From Nitrospira sp. (GTDB lineage: Bacteria > Nitrospirota > Nitrospiria > Nitrospirales > Nitrospiraceae): a stretch of DNA of 64,000 nt. The position numbers and the translations under genes are program-made. The notes under the pieces were generated by a model, which was not told where the DNA came from, ran no database searches, and saw only the letters and a list, made by a program, of their open reading frames with translations. The DNA lies in contig JBAOHZ010000009.1 in NCBI GenBank assembly GCA_037045225.1, forward strand, positions 2,046,001 to 2,110,000, read 5' to 3'. Position 1 is the first letter of the stretch; every line of letters starts with the position of its first letter. Positions 15,356-23,875 of the stretch are shown piece by piece.

Positions 15356-16993
15356 TCAGGATGCTCGCGCGTTGCGTGGAGCCTGGTCTGGTGTGGAGGG
15401 GTGTTGCGCATTGACCGTGCCGGGCGCAGAGGAGTCGAGCAAGGCGCGAACTGTGCGCAGGAGCACATCCGGGGTGAAGGGCTTTTGGAGAAATGTCGTA
15501 CGGTGGGGGTTCATGCCCCTATTCACGGAGATATCGTCCAGGTACCCCGACATGAACAGCACTCGAAGATTCGGCTTAATCACGCACAGGTGTTGCGCGA
15601 GTTCGCGACCGTTCATCCCCGGCATCGCCACGTCGGTGAGCAGGAGGTCCACATGGTAACTCTGTTGTGTGGCCGTGAGACAGGCTTCGACTCCATTCTT
15701 GGCCTCCAGCACCTGATAGCCGGTTTTAAGCAGTTCGTGACGGACCAGGTCGCGCACCCCGGTATCGTCCTCGACGAGAAGAATGGTTTCCGATCCCTGG
15801 CGCAGGTGGCCCTGAGGGGCCGTGGTGTCCGTCGCCGCCGCTTGCGGGTTCACGCGTGGGAAATACAGGTCAAAGGTGGTGCCATGTCCGACCTGGCTCC
15901 ACACATCAATGCCGCCTCCGCAGGTCGTGACGATACCGAAGACGGTGGACAGGCCCAGTCCGGTGCCGTTGGGCTCTTCCTTGGTGGTAAAAAATGGTTC
16001 GAATAAATGGGAGAGGACGTCGGCATCCATGCCGCACCCGGTATCGGTGACGGTCAATTTCACATATTGTCCCAATGGGAGTGGATGAAGATGATGCACC
16101 GGGGTCCGTGTGAGTTCCGTTTGCGACGTTTCAATCGCCAGTAGGCCTCCGTTCGGCATGGCATCCCGCGCATTTACGACCAGATTTATGAGGACCTGTT
16201 CCAGTTGGCCGAGGTCGGCGTTCACGTGGCCGTCATAGGGGTCTGGGCGGATGACCAGTTGGATATCTTCACCGATGAGTCGCTGGAGCATGCCGTCTAC
16301 ATTGCCGACGACTGAGTTGAACGACAGGGTTTTTGGTTCCACCTCCTGCTTCCGGCTGAAGGCCATGAGTTGGCGAATGAGGCTTGCGGCGCGTCCGCCG
16401 GCTTTCTGCATCTCTTCGATCTTGGTGCGCATGGGATTGTCGGGATGCAATTCTCCCAGGAGGACCTGGCTATGCCCCATGATGACCGTCAACAGATTGT
16501 TGAAATCATGGGCGAGTCCTCCCGCGAGCCGCCCGACGGCTTCCATCTTCTGGGCCTGACGAAACTGCTTTTCGCTCACACTCAGCGCGTCTTGCGCCCG
16601 TCTGCGTTCCAGCCGTTCGTCGAGTTCACGCAGGGTTCGCTTGATGGAGGGGCCCAGACGTCCAAGGCGCTGCTTGGAGATGTAGTCGGTGGCTCCCCGC
16701 TGCATCATGTCGATGGCGAATTCTTCCCCTTGGGTGCTGGAGACAAAGAGGAACGGCATGTCCGGATGCAGGGTTCGCGTGTGCGAGAGGGCGGCGGCGC
16801 CGTCGAAACCAGGGACCGCGGTGTCGGCGAGAATGAGACTGAACCCCTCCTGGCGGAGGGCTGCCAGAAACTCCTCCCGCGTCTGCACGCGCTTCAACTG
16901 GCACGGAATGTCGGCATCTTTGAGGGTCGTGGCGATGAGCTCCGCATCGGCGGAGTTGGTCTCGAGATGGATGATGCGCAGTGGCTGAGACAT
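15356..16993 (-). CDS. Hybrid histidine kinase (REC-HisKA-HATPase-REC)
   Basis: A 545-residue soluble protein. The N-terminal receiver (1-120) has D57 in LILADTAVPG. A helical linker leads to the HisKA box GGLAHDFNNLL with H162, then the HATPase with NARDAMPNGG, TDTGCGMD and GTGLGLS, all intact. The C-terminal receiver has LLLTDVAMPGMNG and the conserved Lys in FLQKPF. The receiver-first layout means input comes from another kinase or phosphotransferase, probably the CHASE3 kinase and receiver encoded just upstream. It is likely co-transcribed with 17026-18989. Confidence 0.92.
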   Translation of the reverse strand: MSQPLRIIHLETNSADAELIATTLKDADIPCQLKRVQTREEFLAALRQEGFSLILADTAVPGFDGAAALSHTRTLHPDMPFLFVSSTQGEEFAIDMMQRGATDYISKQRLGRLGPSIKRTLRELDERLERRRAQDALSVSEKQFRQAQKMEAVGRLAGGLAHDFNNLLTVIMGHSQVLLGELHPDNPMRTKIEEMQKAGGRAASLIRQLMAFSRKQEVEPKTLSFNSVVGNVDGMLQRLIGEDIQLVIRPDPYDGHVNADLGQLEQVLINLVVNARDAMPNGGLLAIETSQTELTRTPVHHLHPLPLGQYVKLTVTDTGCGMDADVLSHLFEPFFTTKEEPNGTGLGLSTVFGIVTTCGGGIDVWSQVGHGTTFDLYFPRVNPQAAATDTTAPQGHLRQGSETILLVEDDTGVRDLVRHELLKTGYQVLEAKNGVEACLTATQQSYHVDLLLTDVAMPGMNGRELAQHLCVIKPNLRVLFMSGYLDDISVNRGMNPHRTTFLQKPFTPDVLLRTVRALLDSSAPGTVNAQHPSTPDQAPRNARAS

Positions 16994-17025
16994 CGTGTGT
17001 ACCGAGAACAGGGTGCCTGTCAGGG

Positions 17026-17493
17026 TTACGTTGATCGGCTGGTTGCGCGGCTTGCCGCTTCGGGAGGGGGCTCGTTGATCATCCCCCAGAACACACCGAG
17101 TTCCTTCACGGCCTTGAGGAACTGGTGAAACTCGACCGGTTTCACCACATAGGCGTTTGCGCCCAAGGCATAACTTTCCACCAGGTCCCGCTCTTCGCGG
17201 GAGGAGGTGAGCATGACGACTGGGATCGGTTTTAGGGCCGCGTCGTTCTTGATCGTGCGCAAGACCTCCAGTCCGTCGACTTTCGGCATTTTCAAATCGA
17301 GCAGGACGACGGCTGGATTGCCTTGAAGACGAGTCTTGAAATGGCCGCGGCAGTAGAGGTAGTCCAACACCTCCGCGCCGTCATGACAGAGAATGACTTT
17401 GTCGGCAAGGTGATGTTCCTCCATTGCCGCCAGTGCCAGTTCCGCGTCGCGTGGATTATCTTCCGCCAGTAAAATGGGTTTGGTGAGAGTCAT
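17026..17493 (-). CDS. Single-domain response regulator (Rcp1/CheY-like)
   Basis: A 155-residue receiver with the acidic pair in LLAEDNPRD, phospho-acceptor D66 in LLDLKMPKVDG, the Thr/Ser of VMLTSSREE and the Lys of YVVKPVEF. There is no output domain. Its start overlaps the end of the kinase gene at 17490 by four bases (ATGA), so the two are coupled. The Rcp1-type extension (CRGHFKT loop) is typical of receivers paired with membrane or photoreceptor kinases. Confidence 0.92.
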   Translation of the reverse strand: MTLTKPILLAEDNPRDAELALAAMEEHHLADKVILCHDGAEVLDYLYCRGHFKTRLQGNPAVVLLDLKMPKVDGLEVLRTIKNDAALKPIPVVMLTSSREERDLVESYALGANAYVVKPVEFHQFLKAVKELGVFWGMINEPPPEAASRATSRST

Positions 17494-18989
17494 GCCGATG
17501 TCCTTGCCATCGGGAGGCTGACGTAAAAGGTTGCGCCTTCGCCGAGCGCACCTTCTGCCCAGGCTTTCCCGCCATGTCGGTGAATGATGCGTCGGACATT
17601 GGCTAGCCCGATGCCCGTTCCCTCGAACTCATCCGCTCGATGGAGTCGCTGAAAGACGCCGAACAATTTGTTGGCGTAGCGCATATCAAATCCTACCCCA
17701 TTATCGCGCACGAATAACACCGCTTCTTCCTGCCCGCTTTCCCGGCTTCCGATCTCAATGGTGGCCTGTGGACGCGTGCCGGTAAACTTTATTGCATTGG
17801 CCACGAGATTCGTAAACACCTGCCGTAACATGGCTGCGTCGCCCGTGACTTCAGGGAGTTGATCGATTGTCCATGAGATTGTCCGATCTTGCAAGTCATG
17901 TCGCAGATCGTGCAGCACGGACGTGATCAATTGATTGAGGTTGACCGTCCCGTGCAACATTTCCTGTCGGCCCATGCGGGAAAACACTAACAGATCGTCG
18001 ATGAGTTGTCCCATTTTGGTGGCTGATTCAGAAATCGTCAGGAGATACCGTTTGGCCTTGTCGTCGAGGGAGATGGACGCCGCTTTCGTGAGCAGTGACG
18101 CGTAGCCGTCGATATGCCGCAGCGGTGCGCGCAAATCGTGTGACACAGAGTAACTGAACGCTTCGAGTTCCTTGTTAGCTGCCTCCAGGAGTTCTCCCCG
18201 TCGATGAAGTTCCTCCGCGATTCGACGTCGGGCGGTAATGTCATGACGAATCAGGTAATACACCGCTGCCAGGAGCACAAAGAGCAGGAGGGCGCCGATG
18301 ATCAGAAGGATGATGCTGGAGCGCGTGGTCGTGGTGGATTCGATCACCCGTTGTGCGAGGGCCTTGGTCTCGTCCTGTTCCATCTGAGCCTGGAGCCGAC
18401 GCGCAGAGTCGAGCGCGGTTCTGGCGACACCGGCCAAGGCCATCGTCCGTACCGATTCAAATCCCGTGTCGTTTCTCAAGTCGATGGCGGCGCGTTCTTC
18501 CCGCAATTGCTGTGCAATCAACTGCTCGAGCTGCGCGACGCGTCCACGCTGGATACTGCCCGCCTCCGTGAGGTCCCTTAGGTACCCGATGTACTCCGGT
18601 GCACGTTCCCGCAACGTATTGTAGGCGGCCAGGTAGCTCTCGTCACCGGTGACGAGAAACCGCCGGTGGCCGTTCTCGGCGTCGTCGATGGATTCTCCCG
18701 TTGCGGCTAAGGACTGGATGAACTCATGACTCAGTTGATCGTGGTGACCGTTGCGGATCAACACCGTCATGTTGCGATACGATATGGCGGAAATCACCAG
18801 GATGCCCGCAAACACGAGTCCGAAGCCAGCCAGGACGCGCTGTTCAATGGACCGTTTCTGAAATGCCAGCACCCACGGGAGAAGAAACGAGAGGCGGGTG
18901 AGTATGCGCTGGCTCCAAGGAGGGGCGGGAAGGACGCACTCGACGTCTGCGTCGACGACCTGTTGGGGTTTCGGTTCGTCCATGCCCAT
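17490..18989 (-). CDS. Membrane histidine kinase with CHASE3 sensor domain
   Basis: A 499-residue protein. A first transmembrane segment lies near residues 45-65 (VLAGFGLVFAGILVISAI). A CHASE3-type periplasmic helical domain follows (HEFIQSLAATGESIDDAENGHRRFLVTGDESYL), then a second span (IILLIIGALLLFVLLAAVYYLI). HisKA shows SYSVSHDLRAPLRHIDGY, and the HATPase shows NLVANAIKFT, VRDNGVGFDM and GTGIGLA, all intact. The ATG at 18989 is preferred to an upstream TTG at 19055. It is the first gene of a three-gene signalling unit with the two following proteins. Confidence 0.9.
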   Translation of the reverse strand: MGMDEPKPQQVVDADVECVLPAPPWSQRILTRLSFLLPWVLAFQKRSIEQRVLAGFGLVFAGILVISAISYRNMTVLIRNGHHDQLSHEFIQSLAATGESIDDAENGHRRFLVTGDESYLAAYNTLRERAPEYIGYLRDLTEAGSIQRGRVAQLEQLIAQQLREERAAIDLRNDTGFESVRTMALAGVARTALDSARRLQAQMEQDETKALAQRVIESTTTTRSSIILLIIGALLLFVLLAAVYYLIRHDITARRRIAEELHRRGELLEAANKELEAFSYSVSHDLRAPLRHIDGYASLLTKAASISLDDKAKRYLLTISESATKMGQLIDDLLVFSRMGRQEMLHGTVNLNQLITSVLHDLRHDLQDRTISWTIDQLPEVTGDAAMLRQVFTNLVANAIKFTGTRPQATIEIGSRESGQEEAVLFVRDNGVGFDMRYANKLFGVFQRLHRADEFEGTGIGLANVRRIIHRHGGKAWAEGALGEGATFYVSLPMARTSA

Positions 18990-19138
18990 AGGAAATCCAC
19001 GCGGATGAATGAAGCGGGGCTGCTCAGGGTATCGGTGCCTTGAGTAGCTGCTCAAAGAACTGCACGCTGCATTGTAGCAGAAGGTATTGATACGAGAAGG
19101 GTTTTGATCAAAATCGTGGAGCCGGTCCGGCGCTGCTC

Positions 19139-20635
19139 CTATCCACCGAATGGAGTCACGGGGGGCGTCAGGGAGGCAGCAGGGCCGAGGAGATTCGAAA
19201 ACATCAAGGTGGCTGCCACGGCCCAGTCGAGGAACGGCTGTGGATAGATGCCGATCACAAGCGTTCCCGCGAGGCCGACATAAATCACGGCTCGCAGGGG
19301 GCCCGTGGTCTTGATGGGAGACGAATCGAGGGGTTCGTTGATGTACATCTTCTTGACGACAATCAGGTAGTAGTACATCGACACGACGATGTTGATCAGG
19401 CCTACCGTAATCAGGACGTAGAGGCCTTCCTTGATCGCTGCGACAAAGATATACAGTTTGCCGATGAAGCCGGCGAGTGGAGGTACACCGGCCAGGGACA
19501 ACAAGAAAATCAACATCGCAAAAGCCAGAAAGGGAGAGCGCCGATTAAGGCCGCGATAGTCGTCGATTTCATCGCTGCCCACGGCGTTGCTGATCGCCAT
19601 GATCACGGCGAAGGCGCCGAGGTTCGCAAAGAGGTAGGTCAGGAGGTAGAACAAAATGGAATCGGTCCCCATCTTGGTTCCGGCCGCGAGGCCAATCAGG
19701 ACGTTGCCGACCTGCGCAATACCGGAATAGGCCAACAGGCGTTTCACATTGCGTTGCGCGATGGCCACGATGTTGCCATAGGTCATGGAGAGGATGGAGG
19801 CGGCTACAATCAGCAATGTCCAGGCCGGCTTGAAGGTCGCCAATGCCACGAGGAACAGGCGCAGCAGAATAGCAAAAGCGGCAACTTTTGGTGCGATCGA
19901 CAGGAAGGCCGTCACGGGCGTCGGTGCCCCATGGTAGGTGTCCGGGATCCAGGAATGAAACGGCACGGCGCCGATCTTGAAGCCTAAGGCGGCAAAAATG
20001 AGCAGGAAGCCAATGATGAGACCGGTGGTCGGCGTGGCGCCGGTCATATCCGAAAAGACCAGTTTGCCTGTTTCGCCGTAGACCAGGCTGATGCCGTAGG
20101 CGAGCAAGCCGGCGGCAAAGACCCCGAGGATGAAAAACTTGAGGCCCGCCTCGTTGGACGCCATATCGTCGCGCAGATAGGACACGAGGACATAAAACCC
20201 GAATGTCGCGAACTCGAGGGTGACGAATAGCGACAGCAGATCGTTGGCTGAGGTCATGAACATCATGCCCAATGCCGACATGACGACGAGGAAGTAGTAT
20301 TCGCCTCGGAAGAAAGAAAACCGGTGTACGTAATCGATCGAGAGCAGAATGACCAGGATTGTCGCAAGGAGAATCATGACCTTGAAGAAGATCGCCATCC
20401 GATCCAGCACGAACATCTTGCCGAACAGGGTGCCGGTTATACCGGTCATGTCAAACCAGGCGAGGCAGCCCAGTGTAATCATCAATCCTAGAATGCTGAG
20501 ATAGGCCAGCTGCTCTTGTACGATTCGTTTGAATGAAAAGTCGACGATCAGGATGACGCAGAGCCAGGCCGTCAGAAAGAGCTCGGGCAGGAGGAGCAAC
20601 AGATCGCTGACTGAGAGGGTCAGGGAAAAAGTCAT
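19139..20635 (-). CDS. nuoN: NADH-quinone oxidoreductase subunit N
   Basis: A 498-residue antiporter-like membrane subunit of complex I with about 14 spans. The conserved Lys and Glu regions are visible (TLEFATFGFYVLVSYLRDD near 140, FKIGAVPFHSWIPDTYHGAPTPV near 220, VKRLLAYSGIAQVG near 300). It forms one of the proton channels. The ATG at 20635 overlaps the stop of the preceding nuoM gene by four bases. It is the last gene of the operon. A weak GC-rich inverted repeat lies just downstream (about 19117-19138). Confidence 0.95.
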   Translation of the reverse strand: MTFSLTLSVSDLLLLLPELFLTAWLCVILIVDFSFKRIVQEQLAYLSILGLMITLGCLAWFDMTGITGTLFGKMFVLDRMAIFFKVMILLATILVILLSIDYVHRFSFFRGEYYFLVVMSALGMMFMTSANDLLSLFVTLEFATFGFYVLVSYLRDDMASNEAGLKFFILGVFAAGLLAYGISLVYGETGKLVFSDMTGATPTTGLIIGFLLIFAALGFKIGAVPFHSWIPDTYHGAPTPVTAFLSIAPKVAAFAILLRLFLVALATFKPAWTLLIVAASILSMTYGNIVAIAQRNVKRLLAYSGIAQVGNVLIGLAAGTKMGTDSILFYLLTYLFANLGAFAVIMAISNAVGSDEIDDYRGLNRRSPFLAFAMLIFLLSLAGVPPLAGFIGKLYIFVAAIKEGLYVLITVGLINIVVSMYYYLIVVKKMYINEPLDSSPIKTTGPLRAVIYVGLAGTLVIGIYPQPFLDWAVAATLMFSNLLGPAASLTPPVTPFGG

Positions 20636-22287
20636 CGCGGGCTCACCTTCGCAAGGGCTTCACGGGAAGCAGATAAGGGTACGGTCGGCGAGGTGGCATG
20701 TGGCATCTTCAGTGGGTGCTCCGCGACCGGGACGACCTTGGTGATGCGAGCGATTAAGGGATCTACCCCGGATCGGACGACGGAATACAGGTGTCCAGGG
20801 AAAATGCCAAAACTGATGCTGACGGTGATCATGATCAGTAAGGGCATGCGATCAATGACGGTCACGGCATCGTGCGAATGGCTGTATTTCTCGGCCATGG
20901 ACCCATAGAACAGACCGCGCATCATTTTAAACAGATACGCCATGGTCAGCACGATACCCAGGACGGCAATGATTACCTGGAACGGGTATTTGTTCCAACT
21001 GCCGACGATGATCATCACTTCGGCAATAAAGTTCACGGTGCCGGGCATCCCGATCGACGCCATGCAGCCGATGACAAAGGCTGCGGAAATAAACGGCATC
21101 CGGTTGGAGAGGCCACCCAGCGAAGGAATGTCGCGGGTGTGGGTTTGATCGTAGACCCAGCCGGCCATCGCGAACAGCATTCCGGTGGCCATGGCGTGAG
21201 CGAACATATAGATGACGGCTCCGCTCAGGCTGATGTAGTCGAGCGCGGCCATTCCCAGGAAGACGTAACCCATGTGGCTGGAGCTGGAATAGCCGATGAC
21301 GTATTTGGTGTCTTTCGCGTAATAGGCGACGAGTCCGCCGTAGATGATGCTGAAAATGCACAGTACTGCGGCAATGGGCATGAGTTCGCGGGTGGTCTCG
21401 GGCAGAATTTCGAAGGCGACTCGGATAATCGAGAAGTGCCCTAATTTCATCAGCACGCCCGCGTGTAACATGCTGGTGGCCGCCGGGGCCGCCGCGTGGC
21501 CGACAGGGGACCAGGAGTGCAGCGGCCAGATCGGAGCGATCGATGCAAAGCCGAAAAAGATCAAGAGCCAGATCAGCGTGGCGAGTGGGCCGGAGAAATG
21601 AGCCTGCTCGCGCAAGATCAGGATATCGAAGGTGTTGAGTCCTGAGAATTTGTAAATCAGGAGAATGCCCATCAAGGCCGCGACGGCGAACGCGGAGAGA
21701 AACAAGACCAACTTCATGGCCGCGTATTCTTTACTATTGGCGCCGAAATTGAAGATAAAACCGACCGAATCCCGCTGCTTGAGGCCTTCCGTGTCCGTCA
21801 TTTCGAGATACTTCTTCGTGTGGCTCCCCCACATGCCTAAGAGGAGATACATGGGGATTACGGACATTTCGTAGAAGAAGTACAGAAAGAACAGATCCAG
21901 CGACATGAAGACGCCGATCGTTGCCGCGGCGAGAATCAAAATCCAGATGTAAAACTCTTTCACACGGTCTTTGATATGCCAGGACACGAAAATACCGGCG
22001 AAGAGGAGGATGCCGGAGGCCAGAACCAGCGGGGTGCCGATCCCATCGACCCCGAGATGGAGTGAAATGCCCAGCTGCCGTGACCACTCAATGCGTTGGA
22101 TAAATTGAAAGCCGCCTTTCACCGGGTCGTAGGCATAAAAAAGATAGATCGATGCGATCAATGAGATGAAGGCCGAAGTGGCCGCAATGCCGCGGACCAG
22201 TGAAAGTTGGCGGTTGGAGACGAAGATCAGGGCCAGGGCCCCGACAAACGGCGCGAACAGAATAATGAGCAGCGTGTATTCAGCCAT
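20632..22287 (-). CDS. nuoM: Second NuoM-type proton-pumping subunit (divergent copy)
   Basis: A 551-residue MrpD/NuoM-like membrane protein. It shows FFYEMSVIPMYLLLGMWGS with the channel Glu, and PLHSWSPVGHAAAPAATSMLHAGVLMKLG in place of the canonical PFHTWLPDA, plus Lys in the MKLG and KDTKYVIGYSS segments. It differs clearly from the other NuoM (22292-23851), so this is not a recent duplication. It matches the extra pump subunit of the four-antiporter '2M' complex I described for Nitrospira and some other bacteria, which is proposed to move one more proton per cycle. Confidence 0.92.
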   Translation of the reverse strand: MAEYTLLIILFAPFVGALALIFVSNRQLSLVRGIAATSAFISLIASIYLFYAYDPVKGGFQFIQRIEWSRQLGISLHLGVDGIGTPLVLASGILLFAGIFVSWHIKDRVKEFYIWILILAAATIGVFMSLDLFFLYFFYEMSVIPMYLLLGMWGSHTKKYLEMTDTEGLKQRDSVGFIFNFGANSKEYAAMKLVLFLSAFAVAALMGILLIYKFSGLNTFDILILREQAHFSGPLATLIWLLIFFGFASIAPIWPLHSWSPVGHAAAPAATSMLHAGVLMKLGHFSIIRVAFEILPETTRELMPIAAVLCIFSIIYGGLVAYYAKDTKYVIGYSSSSHMGYVFLGMAALDYISLSGAVIYMFAHAMATGMLFAMAGWVYDQTHTRDIPSLGGLSNRMPFISAAFVIGCMASIGMPGTVNFIAEVMIIVGSWNKYPFQVIIAVLGIVLTMAYLFKMMRGLFYGSMAEKYSHSHDAVTVIDRMPLLIMITVSISFGIFPGHLYSVVRSGVDPLIARITKVVPVAEHPLKMPHATSPTVPLSASREALAKVSPR

Positions 22288-22291
22288 GGTC

Positions 22292-23851
22292 CTACTTCGC
22301 GGGCACGTGGATGACAGTGTCTACTGAGGCTACTTTTGCACGATCCAGTCGGTCGACGAGAGCCTGAATCGATCCATTCATCATTCTCAGGAACGGTGAC
22401 GGGTATAGGCCGATCCACAAGATCATCACCGACAGCGACAGCGCGATCGTGATCTCCCGCATGTGGAGATCCTTGATCGTCGCGGAGACGTTCTTGCTGA
22501 GCGGGCCGAGCATGGCGCGCTCGTAATACCACAAGAAATAGGCCGCTCCGAAGATGACGCCGGTGACCGCCACTGCGCCATACCACCACTTGGCCTTGAA
22601 GGCGCCGAGGAGGATCAAGAATTCCCCAACGAATCCATTGGTCCCCGGGAGCCCGATGGAGGCCATGCCGATTAAGAGGAGGAAAGAGGCTAAGAGCGGT
22701 ACCTGTTTCGCGAATCCTCCGAAGGAGGACAATTGGGAACTCTGTTGTCTGGTCGATAAGAAACCCGCCATGAAGAAAAGTCCGGCGGTGCTGAAGCCGA
22801 GGTTGATCATGGTCAGGAGACTCCCCTGGAGGCCTTGAAAATTGAGAGCAAAGAGTCCGACCACGACAAACCCAAGGTGGCTGATGCTGCTGAATGCGAG
22901 GAGGCGTTTGAAGTCTGATTGCACGAGGGCCACCACAGCCCCATAGATAATTGCCGCAAGGGCCAGCACCATGACGATGGAGACCACGCCTTCACTCTTC
23001 GACGCATCGGGAAGCAATGGGAAGGTAAAGCGCAGGAAGCCGTAGGTGCCCAGTTTCATGCCCGCTAACATGACGGCCATCCCGATGGGGCCTTCAACAA
23101 GGGCGTCAGGGAGCCAGGTGTGAAATGGGAAGACCGGCGCTTTGAAGGCTAGCCCCATGAACATGAGCCAGAAGATCAAGATCTGCTGGGAGAGCGGTAT
23201 GGGGACCGAGAGTAACTCCAACAGGTCGAATGAGTAGACATGGTCGAGATGATGACTCACGGCCCATTGGTGATAGTTGATGTCCAGTAAGGCGATGCCG
23301 ACTAACATGAAGACACTGCCCAGGAGCGTATAGAGAACATACTTGAGGGCTGCGTAATGGCGTTCCGCTCCTCCTCCCCACAACTTGATGAGGAAGTAGC
23401 TGGGGATGAGCATGAGTTCCCAGAACACGAAAAACAGAATGAGGTCGATCGACGTAAAAATGCCCATCGTGGTCGTCTCAAGGGCCAAGAGCGCCATGAA
23501 GTACAGGCGGATCTGATTGCGAACCGTATCCCAGGAGTAGATGACGACCAGCACGGTCAGAAACGCAGTCAGCCCGACGAAAAGCACACTAATGCCGTCG
23601 ACCGCGAGATGATAGCCGATACCGAGAGCGGGCAGCCATCGCGCATGCTCGGCAAATTGCATGGCGGCGGAATCCGGCACAAAACGCACCAACACCAGGC
23701 AGGCCAGGGCCAATTCCACCAGGGTGATCCCTAAGGTAGTGGTTTTGATGAGATCTTCGTCTTCGATCAACCAAAGTACCGCCGCTCCGGCGAACGGGAG
23801 GAAGATCAGATACGAGAGGATCGGAAATCCAAAACTGAACTCTTCAAGCAT
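22292..23851 (-). CDS. nuoM: NADH-quinone oxidoreductase subunit M (canonical-like copy)
   Basis: A 519-residue membrane subunit with LFFVFWELMLIPSYFLIKLWGG (channel Glu), PVFPFHTWLPDALVEGP and FKRLLAFSSISHLGFVVVGL. About 14 spans, length usual for NuoM. It lies between nuoL and the second nuoM with only four bases to the latter, so both are translated from one message. Confidence 0.95.
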   Translation of the reverse strand: MLEEFSFGFPILSYLIFLPFAGAAVLWLIEDEDLIKTTTLGITLVELALACLVLVRFVPDSAAMQFAEHARWLPALGIGYHLAVDGISVLFVGLTAFLTVLVVIYSWDTVRNQIRLYFMALLALETTTMGIFTSIDLILFFVFWELMLIPSYFLIKLWGGGAERHYAALKYVLYTLLGSVFMLVGIALLDINYHQWAVSHHLDHVYSFDLLELLSVPIPLSQQILIFWLMFMGLAFKAPVFPFHTWLPDALVEGPIGMAVMLAGMKLGTYGFLRFTFPLLPDASKSEGVVSIVMVLALAAIIYGAVVALVQSDFKRLLAFSSISHLGFVVVGLFALNFQGLQGSLLTMINLGFSTAGLFFMAGFLSTRQQSSQLSSFGGFAKQVPLLASFLLLIGMASIGLPGTNGFVGEFLILLGAFKAKWWYGAVAVTGVIFGAAYFLWYYERAMLGPLSKNVSATIKDLHMREITIALSLSVMILWIGLYPSPFLRMMNGSIQALVDRLDRAKVASVDTVIHVPAK

Positions 23852-23875
23852 CGTGTGTCCAGGAATTCTGCTGCG

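Noticed and set aside
20632..23851. The two nuoM genes as a recent tandem duplication
   Set aside because: Key motifs differ clearly (PLHSWSPVGH versus PFHTWLPDA), so they are old, separate subunits.
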